Below, one piece after another: positions 53,756-62,237 of a DNA stretch of 64,000 nucleotides (position 1 is its first letter; each line of letters starts with the position of its first letter). The DNA comes from Aeromonas rivipollensis (GTDB taxonomy: Bacteria; Pseudomonadota; Gammaproteobacteria; Enterobacterales; Aeromonadaceae). The position numbers and the translations under genes are program-made. The notes beneath the pieces were generated by a model. That model had not been told where the DNA came from and searched no databases. It saw only the letters and a program-made list of their open reading frames with translations. The DNA lies in the NCBI RefSeq assembly GCF_037811135.1, contig NZ_CP149130.1:926501-990500 (forward strand). Direction: 5' to 3'.

Positions 53756-55272
53756 GGGGTTGTCTCCTTGGGTTCGTTGTCTGGGTGCTCCCGTGCCGGG
53801 TCTGTCAGCAGCGCGGGCTGCTCGCTCATGGCGTGCCATAGCCAGCTCGCGGCGTAGGCGCGCCACGGCTGCCAGGAAGCGCTTCGCGCCTCCACCTCCT
53901 TCACCGGCAGCTTGGTGCCGCCCCCGAGCGCCTTTTGCAGCACGAGATCCGAGGCGGGGAAGGCGTCCGTGTCCAGCCCGCAGCGCAGCCGCCAGTAAGC
54001 GACAGTCCAGGGGCCTATGCCCGGCAGCGCGAGCAGTTGCTCGTCACTCGCGCTGCCCAGGGTGAGGGCGCCGCTCGCGAGCGCCGAGGCCAGCCCCTGC
54101 AGCGTGCGGATGCGGCTGCCCGGCATGCCGATGCCGTCGAGATCCAGATTGCACAGCTGGGCCGGGGTCGGCAGCTGTGCTATGCCAAACTGCGCCAGGG
54201 TGCGCGCCACCAGGCGCCCCATGATGGTGATGGCACCCTTGACCGATACCTGCTGGCCGACGATGGCGCGCAGCATCACTTCATACTCGTCCCAGCCCCC
54301 TGGCAGCCGCACCCCTGGCCAGCGCCCCTGTATCCGCGCCAGCAGCGGATCCTGCCCCAGCTGCTCGCCAATGCGCCCCATGTCAGCGTCCAGATCCCAC
54401 ATGCGGCGCACGCGATACAGTATGTCCGGCAGTGCACTCGGCGGCAGATCCTGCACCGTCAGCCTGAGCCTGTCCCCCTCGAGGGGCTCGATGCGAACTA
54501 GCCCCTCCTGCTCGCCGACCCTGTGGCGCCGCTCGTAACCGCGCTCATCCACCCGCTCCAGCCCCGGAATGGCGCGCAGCCGGTAGAACGCGAGCATGGC
54601 CCGGGCATCGAATGGCGGGCGATATTGCAGGTGCAGTTGCAGGCTCGTTTGCGGCGTCTCGGCTGGCGCAGCGCCCTCCCGTTTGCGCAAGGCGCCGGGC
54701 GTCAGCCCGTAGGCCTGTTGCCAGGCATCGTTGAAGCGACGAATGCTCGCAAAGCCAGACGCGAACGCGACGTCCGTGATGGGCAGATGCGTCTCCGTCA
54801 GCAGCCGCTTCGCGAGCAGCAGGCGGCGCGTCTGCTCCACCTGCTTTGGCGAGGCGCCGAGGTGTTGCTCGAACTGGCGCCGCAGCGTGCGCTCCGTGAT
54901 CCCGGCCTGCGCCGCGAGCGCGCCCAGGCTGCTTTCCCCGAGTTCACCGCGCTCTATGCGCGCCAGCACCTGGGCGACCAGGGGCGGCAGATCGCCGCTC
55001 TGGGACGGCGCCAGCTCGGGGCGACAGCGCAGGCAGGGACGCAGCCCGTGCTGCTCCGCCGCCGCCGCGAAGCGAAAATATTGCACGTTGTGCTCGTGCG
55101 GCGCCCTCGCAGGGCAGATGGGGCGGCAATAGATGCCGGTGGACAGCACGCCGGTGAAGAAGCGGCCGTCGAAACGTGCGTCTCGCGCGAGCCGGGCGGC
55201 GTGGCACTGCTCGCGGGTGAGGCCGGGGATGATCTCGTCCTGGGGCGATGAGACGGGGGACGCTGTGTTCAT
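53752..55272 (-). CDS. Ada (regulator half)-AlkA fusion: alkylation-damage regulator and glycosylase
   Basis: 506-residue fusion. Residues about 15-90 form an Ada zinc/methyl-acceptor domain (FFTGVLSTGIYCRPICPARA, CLRCRPE). Residues about 100-200 form an AraC helix-turn-helix (LAAQAGITERTLRRQFEQHL, SGFASIRRFNDAWQQAYGLT). Residues about 210-490 form AlkA N-terminal and HhH-GPD domains (LLALPGIGPWTVAYWRLRCG, catalytic Asp in DAFPASD). It should sense methyl-phosphotriesters, activate transcription and excise alkylated bases. Some genomes label this fusion alkA or ada. Confidence 0.93.
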   Translation of the reverse strand: MNTASPVSSPQDEIIPGLTREQCHAARLARDARFDGRFFTGVLSTGIYCRPICPARAPHEHNVQYFRFAAAAEQHGLRPCLRCRPELAPSQSGDLPPLVAQVLARIERGELGESSLGALAAQAGITERTLRRQFEQHLGASPKQVEQTRRLLLAKRLLTETHLPITDVAFASGFASIRRFNDAWQQAYGLTPGALRKREGAAPAETPQTSLQLHLQYRPPFDARAMLAFYRLRAIPGLERVDERGYERRHRVGEQEGLVRIEPLEGDRLRLTVQDLPPSALPDILYRVRRMWDLDADMGRIGEQLGQDPLLARIQGRWPGVRLPGGWDEYEVMLRAIVGQQVSVKGAITIMGRLVARTLAQFGIAQLPTPAQLCNLDLDGIGMPGSRIRTLQGLASALASGALTLGSASDEQLLALPGIGPWTVAYWRLRCGLDTDAFPASDLVLQKALGGGTKLPVKEVEARSASWQPWRAYAASWLWHAMSEQPALLTDPAREHPDNEPKETTP

Positions 55273-55424
55273 GGCATGACTCGGCTGAGGTTGTGCATGT
55301 CCCAGAGACTAAGCGGGTGCAAGGGGAGTGACTAGCCAAAAACGGACAGGAATAGCAAAAAAAGTCGGGCGCTCGGGGAGGGGATGAGAGGGCGCAGCGC
55401 TGGGCCGCGCCCCGGGGAAGGCGC

Positions 55425-56903
55425 CTATTTCAGGTAGCGTTGTTCCAGGTGCTTGCGCAGCCACTGCGGATTGAGCGCCTCGCCGGTCGCGCGGCGAATG
55501 AGCTCGTCCGTGCCGTGCAGGCTGCCCTGGGACCAGATGTGGCGGCCGAGCCAGCCAAAGATCTCCGGCAGGCGGCCGGACTCGATGAGCTGGCCCATGT
55601 CGCCGAGTTCACGCTCGAGCGCGAAGCGCAGCTGCGCCGCGTACATGGCGCCGAGCGTGTAACTCGGGAAGTAGCCGAATGAGCCGTCCGTCCAGTGAAT
55701 GTCCTGCATGCAGCCATTCTGGTAGTCGCCCTGGGTGGAGAGTCCGAGCCACTGCTGCATCTTCCCGTCCCACAGCGCGGGGATGTCCGCGACCTCGATG
55801 CGCCCCTCGATGAGATCGCGCTCCAGCTCGTAGCGCAGTATGACGTGCGCCGGGTAGGTCACCTCGTCCGCATCGACGCGGATGAAACCGGGCTCGACCC
55901 TGTTGTACAGCTTCTCGAGGTTCGCCGGTGCGAGTGCGGCCTGCTCGCCGAAGTGCGCGCTGATGCGCGGCGCGAGCAGCGAAAGGAAAGCGGGGTGATG
56001 GCCGAGCTGCATCTCGCAGAACAGGCTCTGGCTCTCGTGAATGCCCATGGATCGCGCCTCGGCGACCGGCTGACCGAGCAGATGGCGCGGCAAGCCCTGC
56101 TCGTAGCGTGCGTGGCCCGTCTCGTGCACTATGCCCATCAGGCTGGAGACGAATTCGTCCTCGTTGTAGCGCGTGGTGATGCGCACGTCCGTCGGCACGC
56201 CGCCGCAGAACGGGTGGCTGCTCACGTCGAGCCGGCCGTGGGCGAAATCAAAGCCGAGCAGCCCCATCACCTCCTGACCGAGCGCCTGCTGTGTTGGGAT
56301 CGGGAAGGGGCCTTGCGGGATCAGCATGGTGTCGCGCTTTTGCCGCTCGCTCACCTGCTGGATGAGGCCAGGCAGCCAGCTCGTCAGATCGCCGAAGATC
56401 TGATCCAGTCTCGCGCTCGTCATGCCGGGCTCGTACAGCGCCAGCATGGCGTCATAGGGGCGCACCCCGAGCGCCTCGGCGCGCAAGGTTGCCACCTCCC
56501 GCGACAGGCGCACCACCTCCTCGAGGTTAGGGGCAAAGCCCGCCCAGTCGTTCTCCTTGCGCTGGCGGCGCCAGGCGTGCTCGCACTTGCTGCCGGCCAA
56601 GGAGAGCGCCTCCACCAGCTCGCCTGGCAGCAGGCTCGCATCCTGCCAGTGGCGCTTGATCTCCGCGAGGTTGGCGCGCTGGGTCGCGTCCAGCGGTTCG
56701 CTCTCGGCCCTGGCAATCCAGTCGCCCAGCTCCGGGGCGGTACGTTTGCCGTGGATCAGCACGCCGAGCTCCGCCATCGCCTCGGCGCGGGCCTCGTTGC
56801 CCCCCTCCGGCATCATGGCGGCCTGATCCCAGCCGCAGATGGCGGAGAGGTGGGAGAGGCGGTGCAGTTGTTGCTGATGTTGTTCGAGTTTCTGATATGA
56901 CAT
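55425..56903 (-). CDS. M32 family metallocarboxypeptidase
   Basis: 492-residue zinc carboxypeptidase of the Taq family, which removes C-terminal residues from peptides in the cytoplasm. The zinc motif HETGH is in GIVHETGHARYEQGLPRHLL. Further family motifs are DVRITTRYNEDEFVSSLMG, GIHESQSLFCEMQ, EVTYPAHVILRYELERDLI and HWTDGSFGYFPSYTLG. The start at 56903 (MSYQKLEQHQQQLHRLSHLS) fits the family; the longer frame to 57080 is unsupported. Confidence 0.93.
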   Translation of the reverse strand: MSYQKLEQHQQQLHRLSHLSAICGWDQAAMMPEGGNEARAEAMAELGVLIHGKRTAPELGDWIARAESEPLDATQRANLAEIKRHWQDASLLPGELVEALSLAGSKCEHAWRRQRKENDWAGFAPNLEEVVRLSREVATLRAEALGVRPYDAMLALYEPGMTSARLDQIFGDLTSWLPGLIQQVSERQKRDTMLIPQGPFPIPTQQALGQEVMGLLGFDFAHGRLDVSSHPFCGGVPTDVRITTRYNEDEFVSSLMGIVHETGHARYEQGLPRHLLGQPVAEARSMGIHESQSLFCEMQLGHHPAFLSLLAPRISAHFGEQAALAPANLEKLYNRVEPGFIRVDADEVTYPAHVILRYELERDLIEGRIEVADIPALWDGKMQQWLGLSTQGDYQNGCMQDIHWTDGSFGYFPSYTLGAMYAAQLRFALERELGDMGQLIESGRLPEIFGWLGRHIWSQGSLHGTDELIRRATGEALNPQWLRKHLEQRYLK

Positions 56904-57009
56904 GGGATTGTCCTTGTTATCGTCCCTGATGGTATGCACCCCGTACCTGGCATGATCGGGGCAGCCCGATGCTAGCACTGTGCCGCGGGCGGGGGCCACC
57001 CTCAGGCGG

Positions 57010-57591
57010 TCAGCCGAGGCGCTTCTGGTGCCGTTCGCGGTTCTCGGCCTTCTTGCGCTCGCTCTTTCGCAGCAGCACATAGAGCGCGCCGCTGCCGCCG
57101 TGGCGCCGCTCGGCGCTGTGGATGGCCATCACCGCAGGCAGTTGCGGCAACCAGGCGCTGACATGGCTCTTGAGCAGGGCGCGCGGGGTGCTGCGCTCCC
57201 CCTTGCCGTGCAGGATCAGCAGGCAGCGGATGTCCCGCACTTCGCACTCCGCAATGAACTGCACCAGGGCGGTTCGCGCCTCGTTGATGGTCTTGTGGTG
57301 CAGGTCGAGGGAGCCTTGCAGCTCGTACTTGCCGAGCCGCAGCTTCTTGTAGACCCCCTCTTGCACACCGTCGCGCTTGAAGCCGACGATGTCGTGGGGG
57401 TCCAGCATGGGGACAGCCTCCATGCTGAGGTGATCCAGAGTGAGCCGTTCGGCGGTGGCGGCCTCCCGGCGCGCGAGTTGCGCCTCGGTCGGCAGGCTGT
57501 TGCCCGCGCTGAGGGCTATGTGGTCGCTGCGCAGCGGCCGCACATCGGCCACTTCCTGCAGGAACAGTGAGAGTTCGTCGTTATGAGACAC
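57010..57591 (-). CDS. smrA: Smr-domain DNA endonuclease SmrA
   Basis: 193 residues with a C-terminal Smr (MutS2-type) domain: GSLDLHHKTINEARTALVQF, IRCLLILHGKGERS and GGSGALYVLLRKSER. The N-terminal part (DELSLFLQEVADVRPLRSD) is typical of SmrA. It is predicted to nick or cleave DNA or RNA. The start is GTG, seven bases after GGGGAG. Confidence 0.9.
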   Translation of the reverse strand: MSHNDELSLFLQEVADVRPLRSDHIALSAGNSLPTEAQLARREAATAERLTLDHLSMEAVPMLDPHDIVGFKRDGVQEGVYKKLRLGKYELQGSLDLHHKTINEARTALVQFIAECEVRDIRCLLILHGKGERSTPRALLKSHVSAWLPQLPAVMAIHSAERRHGGSGALYVLLRKSERKKAENRERHQKRLG

Positions 57592-57699
57592 GGCAGGCTC
57601 CCCGCATGAGAATGAGGGGGCATTATAGCGGGCCTGGTCTGTGCTTAGAATGGCGGGGGCGCGGCGGGCTCAGGGGCCCGCACCTGGTGTCGCGCCGGT

Positions 57700-57849
57700 T
57701 TATTGCTCCTCGCGCGGCGGCTCGGCGTGCATCACCTTGTAGATGAAATAGACCGCATAGGCGCTGATCAGCAGGAAGGTGCCGATAATCACCAGCATGG
57801 ACATCAGCCCCACGCTGTTGCCGAACATCAGGTTCATCCAGAATTCCAT
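57700..57849 (-). CDS. DUF3149 family mini membrane protein
   Basis: 49 residues: MEFWMNLMFGNSVGLMSMLV, then IIGTFLLISAYAVYFIYKVM and HAEPPREEQ. One membrane helix with a charged tail and the EFW-LMFGN-VGL start match DUF3149, a family of tiny membrane proteins. AGGAG eight bases before the ATG at 57849 supports it. Two longer frames crossing the same bases (57623-57925 minus and 57703-57915 plus) lack these signs. Function is unknown. Confidence 0.82.
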   Translation of the reverse strand: MEFWMNLMFGNSVGLMSMLVIIGTFLLISAYAVYFIYKVMHAEPPREEQ

Positions 57850-58015
57850 CTCGTTCACTCCTGTCATTGCGCGATGACAGGCATGATAGATACCTCTTTG
57901 GGTGGAATGAGATGATCTCGATCAAGTCCCTTCGCGGTTATTTAATCGGCAACCCATTCTGTGAGCGGCCTCGCACCCGGCGCCCCGCTTGGCGGCAGGG
58001 CACCGCTCTGCGGAC

Positions 58016-58897
58016 TTAGTCTGCCGCTGCGGGTTCGGTGAGCGACGTGATGCGCCAGCCCTGCTGCTCCAGCAGCGCGAGCAGGCCCTGTTCGCCGTAA
58101 AGGTGCAGGGCCCCTACCACGATAAAGCTCTCGTTTGGCAGGCCGGGCCACTTCTTGACCCAGTTGCGGTTGCGCTCCGCCAGCAGGGTCTGCTCCAGCC
58201 AGGCTTGCAGCTTGGGCGGCGCCATTTCCTCTTTGAGCAGGTTGATCAGGGTGGCCTGATCCCCGTTCTGCCAGGCCGCCATTACCTCGGTGAATCCCTT
58301 CTCGAGCTCAGGCAGCTCATCCAGGGTGCTCTCCAGCATCAGGGTCTGGTTGTCACCGACGCTCGCCAGATAGCCGAGCTGCTCCAGCAGGGTCTCCAGC
58401 CCGACTATGGGTTTGCCGCCGTCGTTTGCCCGCCTGGCGAAGTGCTGATCCACTCCGAACTCGCCGCGAAAGCCGGTGCGCTCCAGGGCCGCCTGGGTCA
58501 GGGTGATGGCCGCAAACCAGGGGCGCAGCGGGGCCAGCATGCTCTCGTTCAGGCCGTTCTGGCCGGCGGCGATCAGGGTACGCCGGTAGAGATCCATGGG
58601 CAGGTGATCCTTGAGGGTCTTGCCGTCAACGAGCCGGGTGATGGCCCCCATCTCCTGCCACTGCGCCTGGCTGATATGGGTCATGTCGACCTCCATCACC
58701 AGGGCGCGGCTCTGCTGCCAGGCGCGCTCGACGGGATCCGGCAGGGGATAGAGGGAGGGCTTGCCCGCGTGGATGGACCCCAGCAACCAGTGCTGCTCAC
58801 TGCCCTTGCTGATGCGATAGAAGGCCGGATCGGCATAGGCGTTCAGCGGCAGCAGCAGCCAAAGCAGTAAGGAAAGCAGCGTGCGATGGAATCTCAT
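58016..58897 (-). CDS. TraB/GumN family protein
   Basis: 293 residues with signal peptide LLSLLLWLLLPLNAYA. TraB/GumN features are HWLLGSIHAGKPSLYPLPDP near the start, GVDQHFARRANDGGKPIVGL ETLLEQL in the middle and SFIVVGALHLYGEQGLLALL near the end; the conserved GxxH and late GALH motifs resemble a haem-binding or metalloprotease-like fold. It is probably periplasmic. Function is unknown. Confidence 0.9.
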   Translation of the reverse strand: MRFHRTLLSLLLWLLLPLNAYADPAFYRISKGSEQHWLLGSIHAGKPSLYPLPDPVERAWQQSRALVMEVDMTHISQAQWQEMGAITRLVDGKTLKDHLPMDLYRRTLIAAGQNGLNESMLAPLRPWFAAITLTQAALERTGFRGEFGVDQHFARRANDGGKPIVGLETLLEQLGYLASVGDNQTLMLESTLDELPELEKGFTEVMAAWQNGDQATLINLLKEEMAPPKLQAWLEQTLLAERNRNWVKKWPGLPNESFIVVGALHLYGEQGLLALLEQQGWRITSLTEPAAAD

Positions 58898-58967
58898 GAG
58901 GCACCTTATGTGAGCGGGATGAGTGCACTATGATAAGTCCTCATTTGTCACAGCCAAGAGGTTTCCC

Positions 58968-59300
58968 ATGCCCCACCTTCGTTTTCGGGCAGTTTCTGTC
59001 GACACCCTGCAGCAGATAAGCACGCCCTTGCTGGCGGATCTCTGTGCCCTGACTGGCGGCCAGCCGGAGTTCGTCACCCTGGAGTGTGTCGACAGCATCC
59101 AGGTGAGAAATGGCGAGCGAGAGGCCGGTTTCCCCTTCGTGGAGCTGGTCTGGTTCGAGCGCCCGCAGGAGGTGCAGGATGCCGCCGCCGCCCTCATCAC
59201 CCGCCACCTCAAGGCGGTGCAGGGGGAGCAGACCTATGTAGTGGTGCAGGTGTTGCCCATCGTCAAGAGCGCCTACTACAGCAACGGCCAGCACTACTGA
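58968..59300 (+). CDS. DUF1904 family protein
   Basis: 110-residue small protein: MPHLRFRAVSVDTLQQISTP, AGFPFVELVWFERPQEVQDA, ending KSAYYSNGQHY. This matches DUF1904, related in fold to tautomerases. The start at 58968 begins with the conserved MPHLRFRAV; the frame open from 58923 is not needed. It is divergent from the TraB/GumN gene and convergent with the dehydrogenase gene. Confidence 0.88.
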   Translation: MPHLRFRAVSVDTLQQISTPLLADLCALTGGQPEFVTLECVDSIQVRNGEREAGFPFVELVWFERPQEVQDAAAALITRHLKAVQGEQTYVVVQVLPIVKSAYYSNGQHY

Positions 59301-59317
59301 TCAGATGCTGGCGCTCG

Positions 59318-59337
59318 GGCGGGGATCAGTCCCCGCC
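59318..59337. terminator. Hairpin between the DUF1904 and dehydrogenase genes
   Basis: GGCGGGG pairs with CCCCGCC around ATCAGT between two convergent genes. No T-run follows, so intrinsic termination is doubtful. Confidence 0.4.
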
Positions 59338-59342
59338 GGGGA

Positions 59343-60173
59343 TCAGACCGACTTGCCGAGGATCCGGTCAAGCCAGCGGCTCGGCAACAGGCGGCGCAGT
59401 ATGCTGAACAGCCTGGTGGGCAGGGTGACCGGGTAGCGGTGCCTGGGGCGCTTGCTCTGCAGCGCATGCAGCAGCGGCGGTATGCAGGCCTCGCTCGGCA
59501 GGGTGAAGCCGCTGGTGGACCCCTCTTTCTCCAGCCGGGTCAGGGTCTGGCGATAGGCGCCCTGATGGCGGCTCTGGGCCGGATCTATGTGGCGCACGAA
59601 GGCGTCGCGGGCATTGGCGCGAAACCGGGTGTCGATGGGGCCTGGCTCTATCAGGCTGATGTGCACGCCGCTGCCCTCGAGCTCGAGGCGCAGGGTGTCG
59701 GTGTAGCCCTCCAGCGCGAACTTGCTGGCGTTGTAGGCGCCGCGATACTTCATGGCCACCAGGCCAAGCACTGAGCTGTTCTGCACTATCCGTCCCTCGC
59801 CCACGGCCAGCATGGCCGGCAGCACCTGACGAATGAGATGGTGCCAGCCAAACAGGTTGGTGTTGAATTGCGCCTTGAGCGCTTCCGTCGGCAAGTCTTC
59901 CAGCGCACCAGGTTGGCCGTAGGCGCCGTTGTTGAAGAGCCCGTACAGACGTCCCCCGGCCAGGGCCAGCGCCTCTGCCGCCCCCCGCTCTATGCTGGCG
60001 GTGTCCGCCAGATCCAGCTGCACCGCCAAGAGACCCTGCTGTTGCAACTGGGCGACATCCTCGACCTTGCGGGCGGAGGCGATCACGGTGAAGCCGTGGG
60101 TGCCGAGCGCTTTGGCGGCGGCAAGGCCGATGCCGCTGGAGCAGCCGGTGATAAGCACGAAGGGGTGGGGCAT
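59343..60173 (-). CDS. Short-chain dehydrogenase/reductase
   Basis: 276-residue classical SDR. The NAD(P)-binding motif is FVLITGCSSGIGLAAAKAL, with NNGAYGQPGALE (NNAG equivalent), Ser in VQNSSVLGLV, and the active-site Tyr and Lys in YNASKFALEGYTDTLRLEL, followed by IEPGPIDTRF. The start at 60173 lies just before the Rossmann fold. The substrate is unknown; it resembles YbbO-type enzymes. Confidence 0.9.
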   Translation of the reverse strand: MPHPFVLITGCSSGIGLAAAKALGTHGFTVIASARKVEDVAQLQQQGLLAVQLDLADTASIERGAAEALALAGGRLYGLFNNGAYGQPGALEDLPTEALKAQFNTNLFGWHHLIRQVLPAMLAVGEGRIVQNSSVLGLVAMKYRGAYNASKFALEGYTDTLRLELEGSGVHISLIEPGPIDTRFRANARDAFVRHIDPAQSRHQGAYRQTLTRLEKEGSTSGFTLPSEACIPPLLHALQSKRPRHRYPVTLPTRLFSILRRLLPSRWLDRILGKSV

Positions 60174-60238
60174 GAAGATCATCCTGATTGGCGGCCAGCA
60201 CAGGGCCGAAGTGGGCATGGTAGCCCGAGCGCGACCAA

Positions 60239-60268
60239 AAACAAAACCGGGCCACTTGGCCCGGTTTT
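60239..60268 (-). terminator. Rho-independent terminator after chiP
   Basis: AAAACCGGGCC pairs with GGCCCGGTTTT around ACTT. On the minus strand it continues TTTTTGTTTTTGG, a strong T-run. Confidence 0.9.
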
Positions 60269-60288
60269 CGGTCAGAACAGATGCCTGA

Positions 60289-61689
60289 TTACATGATGGT
60301 GAACGGCATGATGATGTGGAACTTGACGTCATGCTCGGAGCTGAACATGTTCGGGTAGTACCAGCTGCCCTTGTCGTCCTGCTCGTTGTTGTAATCGGTG
60401 TAGTGCAGCTTGAACAGAGTGCCCTTCAGCTTGCCATCCTGCACCGTGTACATGACGTCGAAGTTGACGGCCCACTCTTTGCCCGGCTCCAGGGTGCCGT
60501 CGCCATTGTTGGCATCCCAACCGTAGGCACCGGAGACACCAGCGGCCCAACCCGGAGCACCGACCAGATCATCCAGGGTACGAGTGGTACCGAAGAAGAC
60601 GGCCTTCTCTTCGTTGTGGTTCCAGTCTGAGCGGGAATCCCACCAGATCTCGTTCGCACCCTGGGAGTTGCCGTAGCCGCGGGTCAGACGGGGCAGGTAG
60701 TTGCCCAGATCCCCTTCGGCCTTGGTGTACAACCCTTCCAGGCGGAAGGAGTAGGGACCGGCTGCCCAGCTTGCGGTCAGGGCTTGTTGCCATGCCAGAC
60801 CGTCATAGTCTTCGTTCTCGGTGTCGGAACCGTAGAACTGGTAGCTGGTGTTCAGGCCACCCAGCACGTCAAACTTGTGAGCCAGCTTGAAGTGGTAGCT
60901 GTCCATGTAGCCTTCGGACTGACCGAAGCCACCAGTGATGGCGGTGCCGTTCTCGAAGGTGTAACGGGCTGCCAGACCGTGGATGTAGTCGATCTTGTTC
61001 GCATCGGTGAAGGGATCGCTGGCATAGGGGCTGCTCTTGGAGAAGCCGGCGGTGTTCTTGAACCAGGGCGCCTTGTACTCATCGGCGATGGCGTAGGTCA
61101 GGTAGAGGCCACCGAAGTTGCCCTCGATCTGGCCACCACGGTAGGTACCGGGTTGATAGGACCAGTTGACGCCCATGATGCCGGGTACATAGAGCTGGGT
61201 GTAACCACCCTTGGCGGTGACAGCGTCACCGAACTTGAGCTTCAAGGCGGCGGTGGAGAGGCTGAAGCCATTCTCGGGAACACCGTCACCACCTGAACCC
61301 CACTGGTCGCCCCAGAAGGAGAATTCGTTCTCTTCGTTGACCCCGTTGCTCTCGTCAACGGCCAGGTCATAGGCGCCAAAGCCGCCGACATCCAGCCCGA
61401 CCATGCCCCAGGCATAACCGGAGTTGTAGTTCAGGGCTGCCTGGGTGGTGGCATGGCTCAGGTTGGAGTGGTACTTGCCATCCTGACCCGGACCGGCCTG
61501 GACGCGATCACGCTCACGCTGGAAGTAGAACAGGCCGCCTGTCAGCTTGCCTTCGTCGATGAAGGCTTCATAGGACTTGCCGTATTCCGGGCTCATCATG
61601 TCTTGAGCCGCGGATGCCATGCCGGGGGCGAGCAGCGCCGCAACCACGGCGGCACTCAAAGAGGCGCGCTTGAAGATCACTTTTTCCAT
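60289..61689 (-). CDS. chiP: Chitoporin ChiP (OprD-family porin)
   Basis: 466-residue outer-membrane porin for chito-oligosaccharides. A signal peptide (SLSAAVVAALLAPGMASAA) is followed by a sequence matching enteric ChiP (YbfM) along its length: GKLTGGLFYFQRERDRVQ, NLSHATTQAALNYNSGYAWG, NWSYQPGTYRGGQIEGNFGG, RLEGLYTKAEGDLGNYLPRL, EIWWDSRSDWNHNEEKAVFF and a final HDVKFHIIMPFTIM. The ending in an aromatic-rich beta-strand fits a barrel. AGGAG precedes the ATG. It is monocistronic, with a long upstream control region. Confidence 0.92.
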   Translation of the reverse strand: MEKVIFKRASLSAAVVAALLAPGMASAAQDMMSPEYGKSYEAFIDEGKLTGGLFYFQRERDRVQAGPGQDGKYHSNLSHATTQAALNYNSGYAWGMVGLDVGGFGAYDLAVDESNGVNEENEFSFWGDQWGSGGDGVPENGFSLSTAALKLKFGDAVTAKGGYTQLYVPGIMGVNWSYQPGTYRGGQIEGNFGGLYLTYAIADEYKAPWFKNTAGFSKSSPYASDPFTDANKIDYIHGLAARYTFENGTAITGGFGQSEGYMDSYHFKLAHKFDVLGGLNTSYQFYGSDTENEDYDGLAWQQALTASWAAGPYSFRLEGLYTKAEGDLGNYLPRLTRGYGNSQGANEIWWDSRSDWNHNEEKAVFFGTTRTLDDLVGAPGWAAGVSGAYGWDANNGDGTLEPGKEWAVNFDVMYTVQDGKLKGTLFKLHYTDYNNEQDDKGSWYYPNMFSSEHDVKFHIIMPFTIM

Positions 61690-62237
61690 TTGTTATTGCT
61701 CCTGATTTTATGGACTTAGCTTTTTTTTCCGGCAGTCAGGCAGAGGCCCGCCGCTCGGCATTGGCATTGCAATCAACACCCCGCAGGGCAAAAAGAAACT
61801 GTTCTGTGTTGTGCCCGTCTGCCCGGACGCCTTGGCGCATCACTGAAGGGCAATCTGCATCTTTACAGTCATTATTTTTTAGGTCTCGATCCTTGGCGAT
61901 CTGACACCACCAAGAGTACGTTCGCGGTGCGAAATATCAACGTAAAGTTCCCGCCAAGTTTCAAAAATATGACCGAGTGCAAATAATCATGATTCTTGGT
62001 GTGGGCACTCCCAGCCCGCTCATGTCGGTAATGGGAGCGTTTTCAGGTGGTTTTTTCCGTTTACCTGAGGGGATCTTGGCGCTGAAGCAGAACTTTCTTT
62101 GTTAACCTGGCGGCAACATATAATTTTGTGTCACAAAAAAAGATATCAGCCCTGCCGGGGGCAGACTTGTAATGAGGGCACATGAAGGGGTTGGCCCGGC
62201 GCAAACAGGGACGCCGGGCCTGATGAGGGCGGGTGAC
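61690..62237. promoter_or_regulatory. Long gene-free region upstream of chiP
   Basis: About 550 bp without a convincing gene; a 64-codon frame at 61710-61904 has no ribosome-binding site or family. The region is AT-rich for this genome. It holds a perfect palindrome TTTTGTG-T-CACAAAA at 62124-62138 and, near the chemoreceptor stop, a GC-rich hairpin (GGCCCGGCG/CGCCGGGCC, 62193-62220) without a T-run. It probably carries the chiP promoter and its control sites. Confidence 0.5.

Noticed and set aside
61710..61904. A 64-codon frame upstream of chiP
   Set aside because: No ribosome-binding site, Arg/Ser-rich random composition, within a regulatory region.
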